A DNA stretch of 64,000 nt from Chinchilla lanigera. Its lineage: Eukaryota; Chordata; Mammalia; Rodentia; Chinchillidae. The position numbers and the translations under genes are program-made. This document shows positions 43,564 to 55,559 of the stretch, one piece after another (the stretch's first letter is position 1; each line of letters starts with the position of its first letter). The stretch covers positions 23,711,161-23,775,160 of the forward strand of contig NW_004955417.1 in the NCBI RefSeq assembly GCF_000276665.1, read 5' to 3'. Under the pieces are notes generated by a model, which was given only the letters and a program-made list of their open reading frames with translations, made no database searches and was not told the DNA's origin.

Positions 43564-44504
43564 AAATAACACTCATGAAATTCACACACTGCTGTTATAA
43601 ATACAGAAGTATATGGTACTGCAGTTTATTAGTTAAGTACAATAGAAAGATGTTCCAGGGATAAAAGTAGATCAACTAAAAGAAAGAGGCATTGGTGAAG
43701 GTATGATACAGGTGGCTTCATCAGCTTCAGTTAGGGCAGTCAGCTAATGGTGACAGGACAGTGGATGATTAGCAATACCCTGGGAAGCCACTGTAGAAGT
43801 TGGCATTGTTCTTATTTCTTCATCAGTTTTAGGTTTTATTCTTCAGCTCTTCAGCAAGAGAAAAGACAACACCTTCCTGGAATGAAAAGCTAAAATACTG
43901 AACAAATTCCTTCAGCTTAATTCCTGTTTCTAGATTCAGCCTGGTAGTTTCCATGTTAAAGACTTCTTTTTAATTTCTGAAGAAGACTGACTGCAGAATT
44001 ACACGAAATCAACACATTGCCTACTATGCATAGGTCTTATTAATTCCACTCATGCAAAACCAGCATTTTTTCTGTTTGTTATCATTAGGTGACTGAAACT
44101 ACCATTTCCATTACCTTACTCTGGGTAAGAATTTTTGTTCTTCCAGTCAAAAAACACAGATACCCATTAACTACTCTTGTAATTGTTATTTTATGTATGG
44201 TTTGGGTTTATTGTGTGGTTATAATGTTGGAAATTTCTGAACCAGATTTGGATAACAATATCAACATCTTGCTATAGTTGTTCTTAGGAGCAGCCCTGTC
44301 ATGGAAATGTTGTCTAGTAGACATTCAGATCTCCAATTAATTTTCAGTCTCCTCTAGTTCTTCTAAATAAAATCATTTCTAGCAGTATTGCTGTTGTGGT
44401 ACTTTTCAACGGGGATTCTCAGGAGACCACTCAGGTCTCCAGAACTGCTTAGCAGCTCCCTTTATAGTTTCTGATCTGCTGGGACATGAATCTACTTTAC
44501 TTAA
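43564..44504. other. Unassigned AT-rich sequence
   Basis: No gene or clear repeat is recognised. Confidence 0.45.
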
Positions 44505-44800
44505 AAACACAGATTTTAGACTCACACTGACTTGCACGTAGATCCTGATTGTGGGGCTTGGGATATAGCTCAGCAGCATGGCTCCTGCCTAGCGAGCACA
44601 AGGTCCTGAGTTTGATTCACAGGCCCCCCAAAAAAGAACAGATCCTGATTGTGTACCTTACTAGCTGTGTAACTTTAGGCAAATTGATTAATCTCCCTGA
44701 GTCACTGCATAAAATATTACTGCTTCTTACATTTTAAAGATTAAATGAAATAACATACCCAAGATAAAACAGTGCCTGGTATTTATGGTCTTTCAACAAA
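44505..44800 (+). repeat. MIR SINE interrupted by an ID element
   Basis: Forward MIR: ACAGATTTTAGACTCACACTG before the ID and CTTACTAGCTGTGTAACTTTAGGC, TCTCCCTGAGTCACTGC, AGATTAAATGAAATAACATAC, AAAACAGTGCCTGG after it. Removal of the ID with one copy of its duplication restores the MIR order. Confidence 0.85.
44554..44639 (+). mobile_element. ID SINE inside a MIR, perfect 14-bp duplication
   Basis: GGGCTTGGGATATAGCTCAG, CTGCCTAGCGAGCACAAGG, GAGTTTGATTCAC, tail CCCCCCAAAAAAG. AGATCCTGATTGTG occurs exactly before (44540-44553) and after (44640-44653). A textbook L1-mediated SINE insertion, later than the MIR. Confidence 0.96.
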
Positions 44801-44919
44801 TTTATTGGGCCGAAGACATAAGGCAGACAAAAGTACACCCACAGAGCTCATGTAATAAATGTCCAATAAATAACAACCATTATTATTTTTAGTAATACCA
44901 GGTCCTCCTCCACAGCACA

Positions 44920-45680
44920 TCCATTCACAAAAGCTTGGGGAGAAAAACTAAAGAATAATCCTAGGTTCCTATTTTCCTCATACTTCCTGTCCCATATCCA
45001 CTCCACCCTAAGTCCTGTTGGCTCCACTTTCACGTTGCTGGAAACCATCTCCTCTACTTCTGCTCCAGCCACAACCTAGGCCACCATAGTTGAACGTCTT
45101 ACCATTGCCTTACCTGACTATTCTCCTTCCATCCATCCTACACATGTTGGTTGCTGATTCTGAGACCATGAACATCACTGATGTTATCTGCCCACCCCTC
45201 AAGTGGCGGCACATGACATGTGAAATTCATTCTAAACTTTTCCCATGTGTTCAGATGACCTGGGCACTGCCTCACTGGTCCAGTGTCTTGTTCCTTCCTG
45301 ACCACTTCATGCTAGACACTCTGGCCTTTCTCTCAGTGTCCTTGAACATTCCAAGGGCTTCCATGCTTATTTTCTCTGTCTCCTTCATCCTCACATAGCT
45401 GGTCCCTGATCACAATTCAGGAGTAAACTCAAATGGACTTGTCAGGCTGTTTTTGAGTTCTGTGATCTAATCCCAAACAGCTATCCATCCTCTTCATAAA
45501 GTAAAATGAGCTCATCTATTTATCTACCTTTCCATGTGTTGTATTGCCCTCTGTGAGAGCTAGTGTTGCAACCACCCTGCCCACTCTGCCTCCCTGGACT
45601 GTACCTCATAAGAGCACACATCTCACAGGAGGTGCAGATTGAATGTTGTTCAGTAGTATAATATTAAGACTCTAAATGAT
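44920..45680 (+). repeat. L2 LINE 3' region
   Basis: Forward L2 over about 700 bases: CTGCTCCAGCCACAACCTAGGCC, CTTGAACATTCCAAGGGCTTCCATGC, CACATAGCTGGTCCCTGATC, CAATTCAGGAGTAAACTCAAATG, GTTGTATTGCCCTCTGTG. This is the 'cagccacactggcc...ctcctt...ttcaggtctcagctcaaatgtc' region. Open frames here are incidental. Confidence 0.75.
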
Positions 45681-45689
45681 GCTTCAGTT

Positions 45690-47475
45690 TATGAACAAGT
45701 TTCCTGGATCAATTCACTTCCTACTACAGGGGATTTTAGGTCTTCAAGGTCATGAGTTCAAAGACTAGAAAGCCAAGGAAGTCATGAGACTTCTCAGAAT
45801 CAGTGTCAGAGGTTAGGCAAAAACTAGGATTGCTAAGGCCCAGGCAAGTGCTCTTTAGACCCTTGCCAGAATATTATTCTTCTACTTCCCTGTGCCTTCT
45901 GACCCTCTAGATTGGCAAGAAGAAAGCAATGAAGTATGAAATCTCAGCAACCATTTTAAGGAGAATTAGCAACTTGGATGAGCATGAGAACTACACCAGT
46001 AAAACCAATGCGAGAAAGCACAGAGTCAGAGAAAGCACAGGAGCTCAGAATGCTAAAAGAAAAATTACCCCTCAGGTACAATTGAGTGATAGAGGCCTCA
46101 GATGAGGAGTTACAGGTTGTTGGCAAGGAAAATGTGCATCGAACCATCCTGATGCATACAGCTATAGAATCTCGGCCCAGAAAGATAACTCATGGTTCTT
46201 CATTGCTCCTCAACTTTCTCCACTCTCAGTGTCATCACCAGAAGTCATCAGCCTTATGTCAAATATCTCCAGTGTGGAAGACGCATTGACTCCCTGGGAA
46301 GCGCATTCCGTCTTCCAACAGTTCTGATGTGGAGACATTCTTTGTTACACTGAACTAAGTTCTCGCCTGGAAATTGGGCTGGTTTTCATTTTCACCATGT
46401 TGAAGTAACTAAAGGTAGCTAGCACATCACCCCTGAGTTTCCCCTTTCCCTGGCCTTTCCGTTACTTTTTTCCTCTTTGTGGAAAAAAAATAAATGAAAC
46501 AAATTTTCATAAGCAAATTATAAGAGACTAAATAATGTTATTACATTGAGTTATTATTTTCAAAGTACTTACTCTGTACAAGACATAAATCAAAAAGACT
46601 CATACAAAAAAGAAACAGATAATAACAAATTTTCTTTTAAGCTAAAATAAACTAATAGTATAAGTGAAACAAATTTCCATATACTGTATATTGAAATATT
46701 TTTAAAACAACAGAATATATAATTTGGGGAAGTATTTGAACTTTTCCCTACTTCCTGTTTATCTCTCTTCTATTTTGTTCTTTGTGGAATGATCTTTCAT
46801 GACAAGAGGACTTTCTTCCTGGTCTCTCTCACTCTCCACATAGTTAAGTATCTCAACAGTCTTTGTAAAGTAGATCTTCAGGCATAAAGTGAATAGCTTA
46901 GAAGCTGGAACATTCTTTGATCTAGAGATTATACTTATCTGATGAAACTAAAGTTACTAGCCTATATGAGGGCTCTCTACTACCCCTACCTCCCCCAGCC
47001 AATTAAAAAAAAGTCCTGCATTAACTGTTCTGTTCTCACTGCTTGCCAATCCTGCTCTAGGAAAGATTTTTAGCCTGCTGAGAGAGAAGTTAAGTTGACC
47101 TACATAATAAAGTGATGAAAGGGGACTAAGGAGAAGACAGATCATAAAATGTTGTTGGTTATCAAGGAAGAATATTTTTGGAGCTGAGGCACATACGTAG
47201 GAGACACTGGAGCGGTTGAAACGTGCAAAGGAACCAGAGAGAAAAAAAGAAAGGTGATACTATAAAATGTCAAGGTGGCTTAGTAATGGATTCTCTTTGA
47301 TGTTCTCCAAGAAATGTAAATAAAAGGCTTCAATTGCTTTGAACTGCTGGTAACTGTTAGATGATGTTCCCTTGGATATGACACACTGCTCCATGCTGGA
47401 CCACATGGATCACTGCATTTATAAGCTTATGTACATTAAAAATTAATCCTATAGCAATTATAATGATTTGTAGTC
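45690..47475. other. Unassigned, AT-rich in its second half
   Basis: No gene or confident repeat is recognised. Confidence 0.45.
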
Positions 47476-47479
47476 TGAC

Positions 47480-47680
47480 TGATTTTACTGTGTACCATGA
47501 ACTATACTAAGGATTTTACATTTATTATCTCATTTAATTCTCACAGCAACCCTTTGAGGTACATGCTATTACGATCTTCATTTTTCAGACAAAGGTGTCA
47601 TAAAACAGAGAGGTATAAAAGAAACTGTCCACAGATACACAGGTAGGTAACGGCATAGTTCTGAGATCCATGTCTGTCAA
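47480..47680 (-). repeat. MIR SINE
   Basis: ACTGTGTACCATGAACTATAC, GGATTTTACATTTATTATCTCATTTAATTCTCACAGCAACCCTTTGAGGTACATGC, TTTTTCAGACAAAGGTGTCATAAAACAGAGAGG: inverted MIR, well preserved. Confidence 0.88.
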
Positions 47681-49200
47681 ATTCTACATCCCATTCATTT
47701 TTTCATGGTGGCAGCTGAGTAAAATAGCATCCACAATTGTCCAGAAAGAAAAAGAGAAAAAACCAGAGTTGTAAATCTCAAATTTAGGAATCTTCTTATG
47801 TTCTGGGGAGATGGTTGTCTCAGTGGCTGGCAATAAAGCACTGACCCATGATTGAGAGTAGAACCAAAATCAAAATGATAATCGTGATTTCCAACACATT
47901 CCTTAGAAAGAGACCTAAACTTAAACACTTCAGTCTTATTTCCCATACTGTAGCTTGCACAATTTCAACACATGGGCATTGAGCACATCAATTTACAAAC
48001 CTTAAAAAACAAAACTGGGTTCATGAAAATGTAATTGATAAAGCTAACTCTTTCCTGGCTGACTTTTTATGGTTTCAGCTAAAATGCAAGCTACACTGAA
48101 TTCCATAATGGACTATCCTTCATAATAATTGCAGCCTATTTGTATGCAAATAGCTGAGCGGCATCTCTCAATTTCAGATTCTGGCTGTAAACTCACATCA
48201 GTTTTGGGTAGATTCTAATTATGCATCTGATATAATAGGTATTGAATCAATGAGAAATTCTAACACCAGTTTTGACAGTTAACACTCATTATTCAATATT
48301 TGAACCTTGGGTTCGAATTGTGTATCTTTATGATAAAATGCATTGGGTGGACCATTATTTAGTAACTGTTTGAACTGACACAGTTGTTTAATTTCTTTGA
48401 GCCGTAGCATTGGAAAAAAATGGGAAAAATGATGATTTCCTGATAGGATTATGGGATAATTAAATAACATGATGTATATATACTACTCAGGAAAATATTC
48501 GTGGTTCAATAAAATACAGTTTTTCCTGTTCTCTGTTGCCAGATCACTGTGATGTTCTTTCGGTATACCCAAATAGTCAAATCTTAATGCATTGATTTGC
48601 TTTAGATGCCTTCATGCTACAGATATCTCCAAATAAAGGCATCCTCCATTTACTCCAGCTCGATGTTAACTGAAGTCAAAGACAGCATCTAAACAGAACC
48701 AGCCAGCAAGAATTAAACCATAGGACAAGGCCACACAGACATATACATAGGGTTGCTCCAGGTCTACAGTTTTACTTACCTCATGTCACCTGACTTGGCA
48801 TGCATGTGGCTACCCAGGCCTGCATTTCTGAGGATCAGGGCCATGGAAGGAAGGGAATGTTCTTTATAAGAGATGTTTATTTCTCCATTAATAAAAGGAA
48901 ATTACTTTGTTGGTTGGGAGCCCAGATTTTAAAATTACTCCCATGGCTGCATCTAAAACCAATTCAATATTTTAAAACTCAAATTTGTTTGGCATAGTAG
49001 ACTTGAGGCTGTCAGATCTTGTGACATGGAGAGTCATAAAATGTTCCATGGGAACAGAATGGCGCATACTGGGGGGAGTGGGAAGAGAGAAAATGTCATC
49101 AGTTATGTCCACAGGGGCAGAGTAAATGCCTGGGACAAACCCAGCTTCAGAAAACAGTAAAAAATTCATCCATGTGGGTGGAAAATGTTTATACTATTTG
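47681..49200. other. Unassigned; includes AT-rich block with octamer-like motifs
   Basis: No gene. Between about 48110 and 48240 repeat-free sequence carries TATGCAAAT (48133-48141) and TAATTATGCAT (48217-48227), motifs bound by POU/homeodomain factors. A conserved regulatory element is possible but not shown. Confidence 0.35.
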
Positions 49201-49204
49201 TTGA

Positions 49205-49455
49205 CAGTATGGTGTGATTAAAAGAGGCCCAGCTCTGGACTTGGACAAACAGATCTTGGCCTCAGTCCAGGCTGTGCCTTACTTTCTCTGGGACATTTGG
49301 TGAGTTACTAAGCTCACTAAGGCTCAGTTTCTTCATCTGCAAAACCAGCATCATAACGTTAATATTGCTACGGGAAGAAAGATAACATAAACAAAGCACT
49401 TGGCTTGATGCCTGCTGTATTATAAGTGCTAAATAAATAATGGCTGTTAATGTTG
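49205..49455 (+). repeat. MIR SINE
   Basis: TTAAAAGAGGCCCAGCTCTGG, TTACTTTCTCTGGGACATTTGGTGAGTTACTAAGC, CTCAGTTTCTTCATCTGCAAAACC, AACAAAGCACTTGGC, TATAAGTGCTAAATAAATAATGGC: forward MIR, nearly complete. Confidence 0.88.
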
Positions 49456-49494
49456 CCTTGCTGTTGTTGCCTATGTATTCGCAGCTATGTGTTA

Positions 49495-49685
49495 GGTCAT
49501 CTGCTTATTTTCCCTCTTACCCTCCAGGATATAACAAACATCCCGTCCTGTGATTATTAACATCCACATTTTATAGAACAGAAAATGAACCCATATGTCT
49601 GATGCCTCATAGTTAAGAGAAACAGAACTAAAATTAGATCCTATGTCTGCTGATTGCAAAATTCACAGTACCTCCATTGCTCATA
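49495..49685 (-). repeat. MIR SINE remnant
   Basis: CATTTTATAGAACAGAAAATGAACCC, CATAGTTAAGAGAAACAGAAC, AAATTAGATCCTATGTCTGC: inverted MIR, diverged. Confidence 0.65.
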
Positions 49686-49689
49686 CTAC

Positions 49690-50800
49690 TATGAGGAAGT
49701 GCAAAATTTCATTGATAAGATGCAGGCCATAATTTAAGAAAGACATTGGCATGTGACAGTAAAAGACAACAGGCCATCCTGACAGGTGTATTTGTAGAAT
49801 CCAGTGGAAAAGTCATTTCAGACCTGGACAAACAGGACTATTGGTATGGTAGGTCCAAGGGTAGATTCAAGAGCCCAAGGCAAGAAGAAGAGACCCAGAG
49901 CAACGCAGGTTTAGACACTAGGGTAGGTGGTTCCAGGTGACTTAGAAGCCCCCTAACCTTGTTAAAATCCCTGTTGACAGCAGGAAGGATTAGGCTCAGG
50001 GTGTGGGGTGGCACCTGCTGAGCTGCAGGTGGGATTCAAGTAGATCCAGATGTGGGAGGCACAGAGGAAAAACAGGAAATCAGGCAAGTCCCGACATCAG
50101 CAACTACTTGATTGACAATTTTTTTAACTTTGCAAACAGTTTCCCTGAAATTGTGCAGACAGAGTCTTAAACCTGTCAGCTCAAGAAGCTCCAGATTTAC
50201 ACACGCACGCCGCACTGCCGTTCCCAAGTATGAGACTACACAATGCAGTGTTTCTTTCTCTTTATAGCTATCCACTGTTCCATGACCTTGAGTTTAATGA
50301 CAGCCACTTCTATATCTCTTCAAATTAGCAGGTATCTTCACGATGAGCACTGGACATTCTAGAGTATATGTAACACTCATTGGCTTGGAACTTGCATCTG
50401 GAACCATGACCTCTAGGTCAGCACATGTGAGAGACCGGTGAAGTCACTACCCCAACCATGTCCATGGCAGACATTGCTAATCCATCACCGCACTCCTCTT
50501 AACGTAGCCAGAAAATCCTCACCCTCATGCCTCAAGTGATTGCTATCAATAGATAGGTTTAGCATGTGATAAAACTTATGGACTAGTGAGGGCTTGCTGT
50601 TTACCTTTCAACACACCACCGAATTATAAACAAAGCCAGTAAATGGGAAGTATTAAATCAATCTCCCTGGTTAAGCACCTAAATAAATGTCCAAATTACA
50701 CTGGAGTTTTGTGGCAAGTTTTTTTTATAAAATGGACCAAAAACCTCTAATCATGTGAGAAGGAACAAGGAACCTGGATTTGCTAACTATGTACTAGAAT
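49690..50800. other. Unassigned sequence
   Basis: No gene or clear repeat is recognised. Confidence 0.45.
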
Positions 50801-50804
50801 CTGC

Positions 50805-51005
50805 CTGTGTGAATATTCATCTACTATGTGCCACACCATACTCTAAGGTCTTACCTGTGCCATCTCACTTAATACAGCAGATCAGACACTTTTATCATTT
50901 CATATTAGATGAAGAATATGGAGGAGGAATTTCCTAAATGTCATTCAAGGTCATCCATAATAGCAATAAGATTCAAATCCAAGTCCACCTAACTGAATCA
51001 ATAAA
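50805..51005 (-). repeat. MIR SINE
   Basis: ATTCATCTACTATGTGCCACACC, TCTAAGGTCTTACCTGTGCC, TATTAGATGAAGAATATGGAGG, TAATAGCAATAAGATTCAAATCC: inverted MIR order. Confidence 0.78.
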
Positions 51006-51089
51006 GCCCTTAATCTCATTTTATAATTTAGACAGATGAAAGCCAACCTAAAAACAAAAAGCTAAGATGAGAAACAAGAGGTATGTTGT

Positions 51090-51395
51090 AGCATCCAGAC
51101 AGCCTCTGACTTAAGACGGTTGGACTTACACGATTTTTTACTTTATAATGGTGAAAAAAGGGACACATGCCCTACAGAAACCATACACTGAATTTTGATC
51201 TTTTGTGGGTCTAGCAATACGTAGTGCCATCCTCTTTTGTGATTCTGGGCAGCAGCCTTGAACTACAGCTCTCTGGAGGGTAAACAGCCCATGCTCTGCT
51301 GTGTTGCTAGGTTGTGATATCCAGTAGGGGAGGTATATTAAATGCATTTGCAAGTTATGATCGGTTTATCAGACATAACCACGCCACAACTGGAG
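51090..51395. repeat. Tigger-like mariner MITE remnant
   Basis: The left end reads CTGACTTAAGACGGTTGGAC, ACGATTTTTTACTTTATAATGGTG; the right end reads TATTAAATGCATTTGCAAGTTATGATCGG. These resemble the two ends of a mammalian TcMar-Tigger miniature element of the 'gacttacgatggttcgacttacg' type. Middle diverged. The precise family is not certain. Confidence 0.6.
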
Positions 51396-51399
51396 ACGC

Positions 51400-53395
51400 A
51401 TCTGTTTTCTTAAGGCAGGTGAGAGCTACAAAGACTATGCCTGTTCTTTAAAAGCTACACATCAGTTTGCTCTCTTGGGGACCAAAGAATAATAAAGAGC
51501 TCTGACAATGCAAGACAATCCCTCTGCACAATCCCACTGGGACCAGGACATCAGAAAATTTCCCATTGGGAAATCTCGATTCAGCAGTTAACTAGGAGAT
51601 GAAAGGAAGATTACATGGGCACACAGCCCATTGAGTCCCCCTCCTTTGACTGGGTCACTGGCTCTACAGAACCCGCCTTCTCTCCAGGGCCACATGCACA
51701 GCCTCAATGGATGTCCCTGCCAACTAGGGGAGGCTGAGATGTGACAGACGATGCTGAGCCATCAGTTACAAGGCAGAGCTCCATCCTGAAGGCCTTATGG
51801 GTTCTTTACGTCTGCTGTTGCAACTTCTCTTCTGCCCGGCTCCTGGGTAGTTCCCGAGGCAACAGCAGCAGAGCAGGAGCTAGAGGACCCCACCCCATCC
51901 CAACAGCAACTTTCTATCCCAAGTCTTCCGCCACTGTAGAAAACCATGACCAGGTCAGCGAGCTTCCTTCGTCTCTCTCCATCTCTGTTTTCCTTCATCA
52001 GCACCTTCTGTCTCTGCCCTGGACTCTCAGAGGAGATCCTCTCCCTGTATACCAATGCTGATGGCCCTCTGGGACTCTCTTCGGTGTTTCTCTCAGGACA
52101 CTGCTCCATTTGGGAATTTCTTAATGGAAAGAGAAAGAACTCAGGCAGCTGCCATCCTCAAGCCTCCTGAAAAGCATCCCTTCCCTGGAGCCTATTACCC
52201 TGATCTCTCTCTTCTCTCACCTGCCAACATCCTCGCAGACTAACATGCACCTATCAACCTAACGTCATCACTGTCTCTCACGGGCGCTATCCTTTAATGC
52301 CACCTGTCATGATAACTCCAAGAGAAAGAACATTTTGATCCTTCCCACGAATATCTGCATCAGATTGTGCAATGAAGACTTTTGTTTTTAAGTGACAGCA
52401 ATGGACTCAACTGCTCAAAGTCATAGGGAGGTGGGGAGTGGTGGTGTACCGGCTCACATACCCAAACCTTGCAAAGAACAAGAATAGTTCTGTCAGAACA
52501 TCATCAGGGTGTTCTGTAAGGCTGTCCATCTGTCTCTTCTGTTGTGTGCCAAGAGGGAAAATGGGCCACAAACCATTCTGACTTCCTAGTTTTCATTGGA
52601 TTTACCACTCTGTTGGAAAAATCCAGAATAAAGGGCAAAATGGGCAGACTTTGAGTCCTGTAGCCTCTTCTTAACCTGTCACTGCAGCCAGATGGAAGCT
52701 GTGGTCACCAGGTCAGTCTAGGTCCTGGGTCTTGAGGCTGGTCATAGCGTGGTAGCATTCACTATAGAAGCAGCTGGGCACCAAGCACATCGCTGCTGGG
52801 GAAACCATGAACTTTACAGCCACTGTAATTTGTATCTACTTCTGGGGACAGCTGAGAATTGTGTAGCATTAAGCGGCAGATGGTCAAAGCATCGGTGTCA
52901 TTATCAAAATCACACCATCAACACTGGGCAGGAATATGAAGGTAACAATTGTATTTCTAGCCCAATATACACACGTGATCTTGGATCAAGCAAGCCTAAC
53001 AGAATCTGTGATGACTGAGCTGTATGATTTGAAGGTATTTCCACCAGGGCCAGAGGTTCTGAAATTTTACATCTACCCGGTGCTCTGTTGTCTCTGGAAA
53101 GGCTCTTATAGTTACAAAATTTCACAGTTCAAGCACAAGCTCCTAAGAGAGGGCTCCTGCCATGGTAACAAACTAATGTCCGGAAGAGGAGTAGTTTCCG
53201 GATGAACGAAAAGATGTCGCAGCAACAAAACAGGACAGAAGTAGTTTGGGACCAGTGGGAGATGAAAGAGCAGCTGCAGAGGCAAGAAGTCTTCCCTGTT
53301 GATTTCAGGGCAGGAGAGCACTTTGGTGTTTTCTAAATATTATCATCTCCAGTTGAATCAGTGAAACTAGAAAGATACATTGTGGAATTATCAGA
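51400..53395. other. Unassigned, GC-richer stretch
   Basis: No repeat or coding gene is recognised. Between 51730 and 52250 the sequence is GC- and pyrimidine-rich and has overlapping frames on both strands, none recognisable. Confidence 0.4.
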
Positions 53396-53399
53396 AATA

Positions 53400-53600
53400 A
53401 GCATGTTAAATACTCCCTGTCTGGAATTTAGTTCAATCCCATCTTACAGATGTCAAAACTGAGGCTGTAAGAGCTTAATGATTCTGTCTAAGTTTTCCGA
53501 GCCTGATAGGGACCAGTTTGGACTTCTCACTCAAAACCCAGAACACTGCTCCGAAGTACTGCACGTGGGGCAGTCAACAAATAAGAAAATTTGAGTCCAA
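53400..53600 (-). repeat. MIR SINE remnant
   Basis: CATCTTACAGATGTCAAAACTGAGGCTGTAAGAGC, TTTGGACTTCTCACTC: inverted MIR, diverged. Confidence 0.6.
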
Positions 53601-54470
53601 AACAAGGCTTTCTGCCTTCCAGCCTGGTCCTTTTTCTGCTGAGTCACCATGTTTCTTGTCTATACCATAAGATTGGACAAAGCATTTCTGCAAGGTTGAT
53701 GCTCTGGTTTTCTCTTTCTATTTCTGCAAAATAGGCAGGAGGTAGGTGATTTGCCCCACTTAACCACTAAATGGATCAAGGCTCTGATGATAAACTCAGC
53801 TTAATTAGGATGTCTCTCAACCCATCAGGGCTGAGGTTGCTGCAAACACTTAGGTTTTGGTCTTAGTAACCATGATCGTCCCACTTGGCCAATCCTGAGC
53901 CGGCACCATGCGTTGTTTTCAAGTGAGCTCCTCTGTCTCTTCCTCTGTGCTGAGCTTCAGCTCTTCTTCCCTGTTTTATATTCTGAGCTCTGCCCTTACT
54001 TTCAATCTCTCACAAAGAAAAGTTGTTACAGTCGAATTGAGTGACTCTGTCTGCCTCATTCCTCATCTCAGACTGTATTTTTACATTATCAAGTAAATTA
54101 AAAGCCATACATTATAAATACGTGTATTATGGGAACTCATTTAAAATTCTGTTCAGCACACATTTGCAGGACGTCTGCTGATTCAACGAATACCACAGTT
54201 ACCAGTCAGGTGTAAATCAGCATTTTGCGGTGGGGGGGTATTCTAGGGCTGGTCCATCTGATATGGTCCATTTTGTCCTTTCCAAAGTTTCAGTCTGTCT
54301 CCAGGACCCTTCATCTGAGCATGTAACAGAGGAGGGGCTGCTCCAAGGAAGGAGACCCGTCATGCCGCAATGTCCACAACACCGCAGGAGAAGAATAAGA
54401 TGCCCCATTCCCCAGGATGCCAACATCTCGCACAGAATCACCACAGTGACAGTAATACTACACAGACCCA
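53601..54470. other. Unassigned sequence
   Basis: No gene or clear repeat is recognised. A G run (GGTGGGGGGGT) occurs at 54229-54239. Confidence 0.4.
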
Positions 54471-54474
54471 GGCA

Positions 54475-54570
54475 GGCTGGGGATTTAGCTCAGCGGCACA
54501 GCGCCTGCCTGGTAAGCGTGAGGTTGTAAGTTCGATTCCCGGTACAAAAAAAGAAAAAAGAAAAAACAAT
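54475..54570 (+). mobile_element. ID SINE, first of a tandem pair
   Basis: GGCTGGGGATTTAGCTCAG at the head, an exact pol III A box TAGCTCAGCGG (54486-54496), an exact B box GTTCGATTC (54530-54538) and an A-rich tail. Both internal promoter boxes fit the consensus, so this copy could still direct pol III initiation if its chromatin allowed. Confidence 0.95.
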
Positions 54571-54698
54571 TGGGGCTGGAGGTATAGCTCAGTGGCATAA
54601 GCGCCTGCCTGGCAAGTGCAAGGTCATGAGTTCTATACAGCATCACAAAAAAAAAACAAAAGAAAAACAAAACAAAACAAAAAAAAAAAAAAAAAAAC
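54571..54698 (+). mobile_element. ID SINE, second of a tandem pair, long poly(A)
   Basis: GGGGCTGGAGGTATAGCTCAG with an exact A box TAGCTCAGTGG (54585-54595); the B box GTTCTATAC has one mismatch. Followed by a tail of A and AAAAC units of about 50 bases. It starts directly at the end of the first copy's tail. I did not find a clear flanking duplication. Confidence 0.93.
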
Positions 54699-54876
54699 AG
54701 AGCCTGCTGGGGGCCTGCAGTTGGTTGAATTCTCTGTTGTTGTCACCTTGAATTTCTCAACAATGTTCTCACAAGGGTGCTCATCTTCTTTAGCTCTGGG
54801 CCTTGCATATTACACAAGTAGTTTTGTACACTGGAACTGCTTAGTGAATATTTACCCCAAGTTAGACACTGAGCTT

Positions 54877-55319
54877 TGTTCAGGTTTATATCTAGATGTC
54901 CCTCAAAGCCTCATGCACTCATAGGCGGAGCTCTTAAATCTGGCTGGATCTAGGGTGTGTGATTCTGAGACTAAGGGTATGTGGTACTAAACTCACTGAT
55001 TGGTTTAGCTTAGTTCTGGGTGTGAATAATGCAAAAGTCTACCCTGAGGACGGATGGTATCACCCAAAAGAGTTGTAGCCTGGGTGGGATAAAAGGGAAA
55101 GAAGGAAGGCAGACTGCTGCTTGCAGCTTCACCACCTCCTGCCTGCTCTTCCGTGGACTGTTTTTCTCCCTGAGATGCCCCTCTGCCATGCCACCTCTCC
55201 TTGGAGCAAGCCGACTATGGACTGAAACCTCTACAAACTATGAGCTGAAATAAACTATTCATCCTTTAACTTTGGGTGTCTGCTGTTTTGTTTCAGCAAC
55301 AAGAAAACTAAATAAGACA
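54877..55319 (+). mobile_element. MaLR-type solo LTR, complete, 5-bp duplication
   Basis: TGTTCAGGTTTATATCTAG to ACTAAATAAGACA, 443 bases. Contains an inverted CCAAT near 54998, a TATA-like GATAAAAGGG at about 55088, CTGAAACCTCTACAAACTATG and AATAAA at 55249-55254. AGCTT flanks it exactly at 54872-54876 and 55320-55324. No internal retroviral region remains, so it is a solo LTR. Same family as 12607-13051. Confidence 0.95.
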
Positions 55320-55344
55320 AGCTTCTCTTGCATCATTAATTTAA

Positions 55345-55515
55345 TCCTTATAACATTCATTTATTCAACAAACATTGAGAGACCCATTAAATTCCAGGCA
55401 CTGTGCTAGGCCCCACAGATACTTTGAATAAATAAGACAGATATGGATCCTTTCTTCATGGAGCTCACAGTCAAGCAATACAGACACAAATAATTCTAAG
55501 ATATAATAATGGGTT
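55345..55515 (-). repeat. L2 LINE 3' end
   Basis: CATTCATTTATTCAACAAACATTG, CCAGGCACTGTGCTAGGCCCC, TTCTTCATGGAGCTCACAGTCAAG: inverted L2 3' end, clear. Confidence 0.85.
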
Positions 55516-55559
55516 CTCAAGGAAAAAATATAGGGCTGAGACACATACAATGACTTCCT

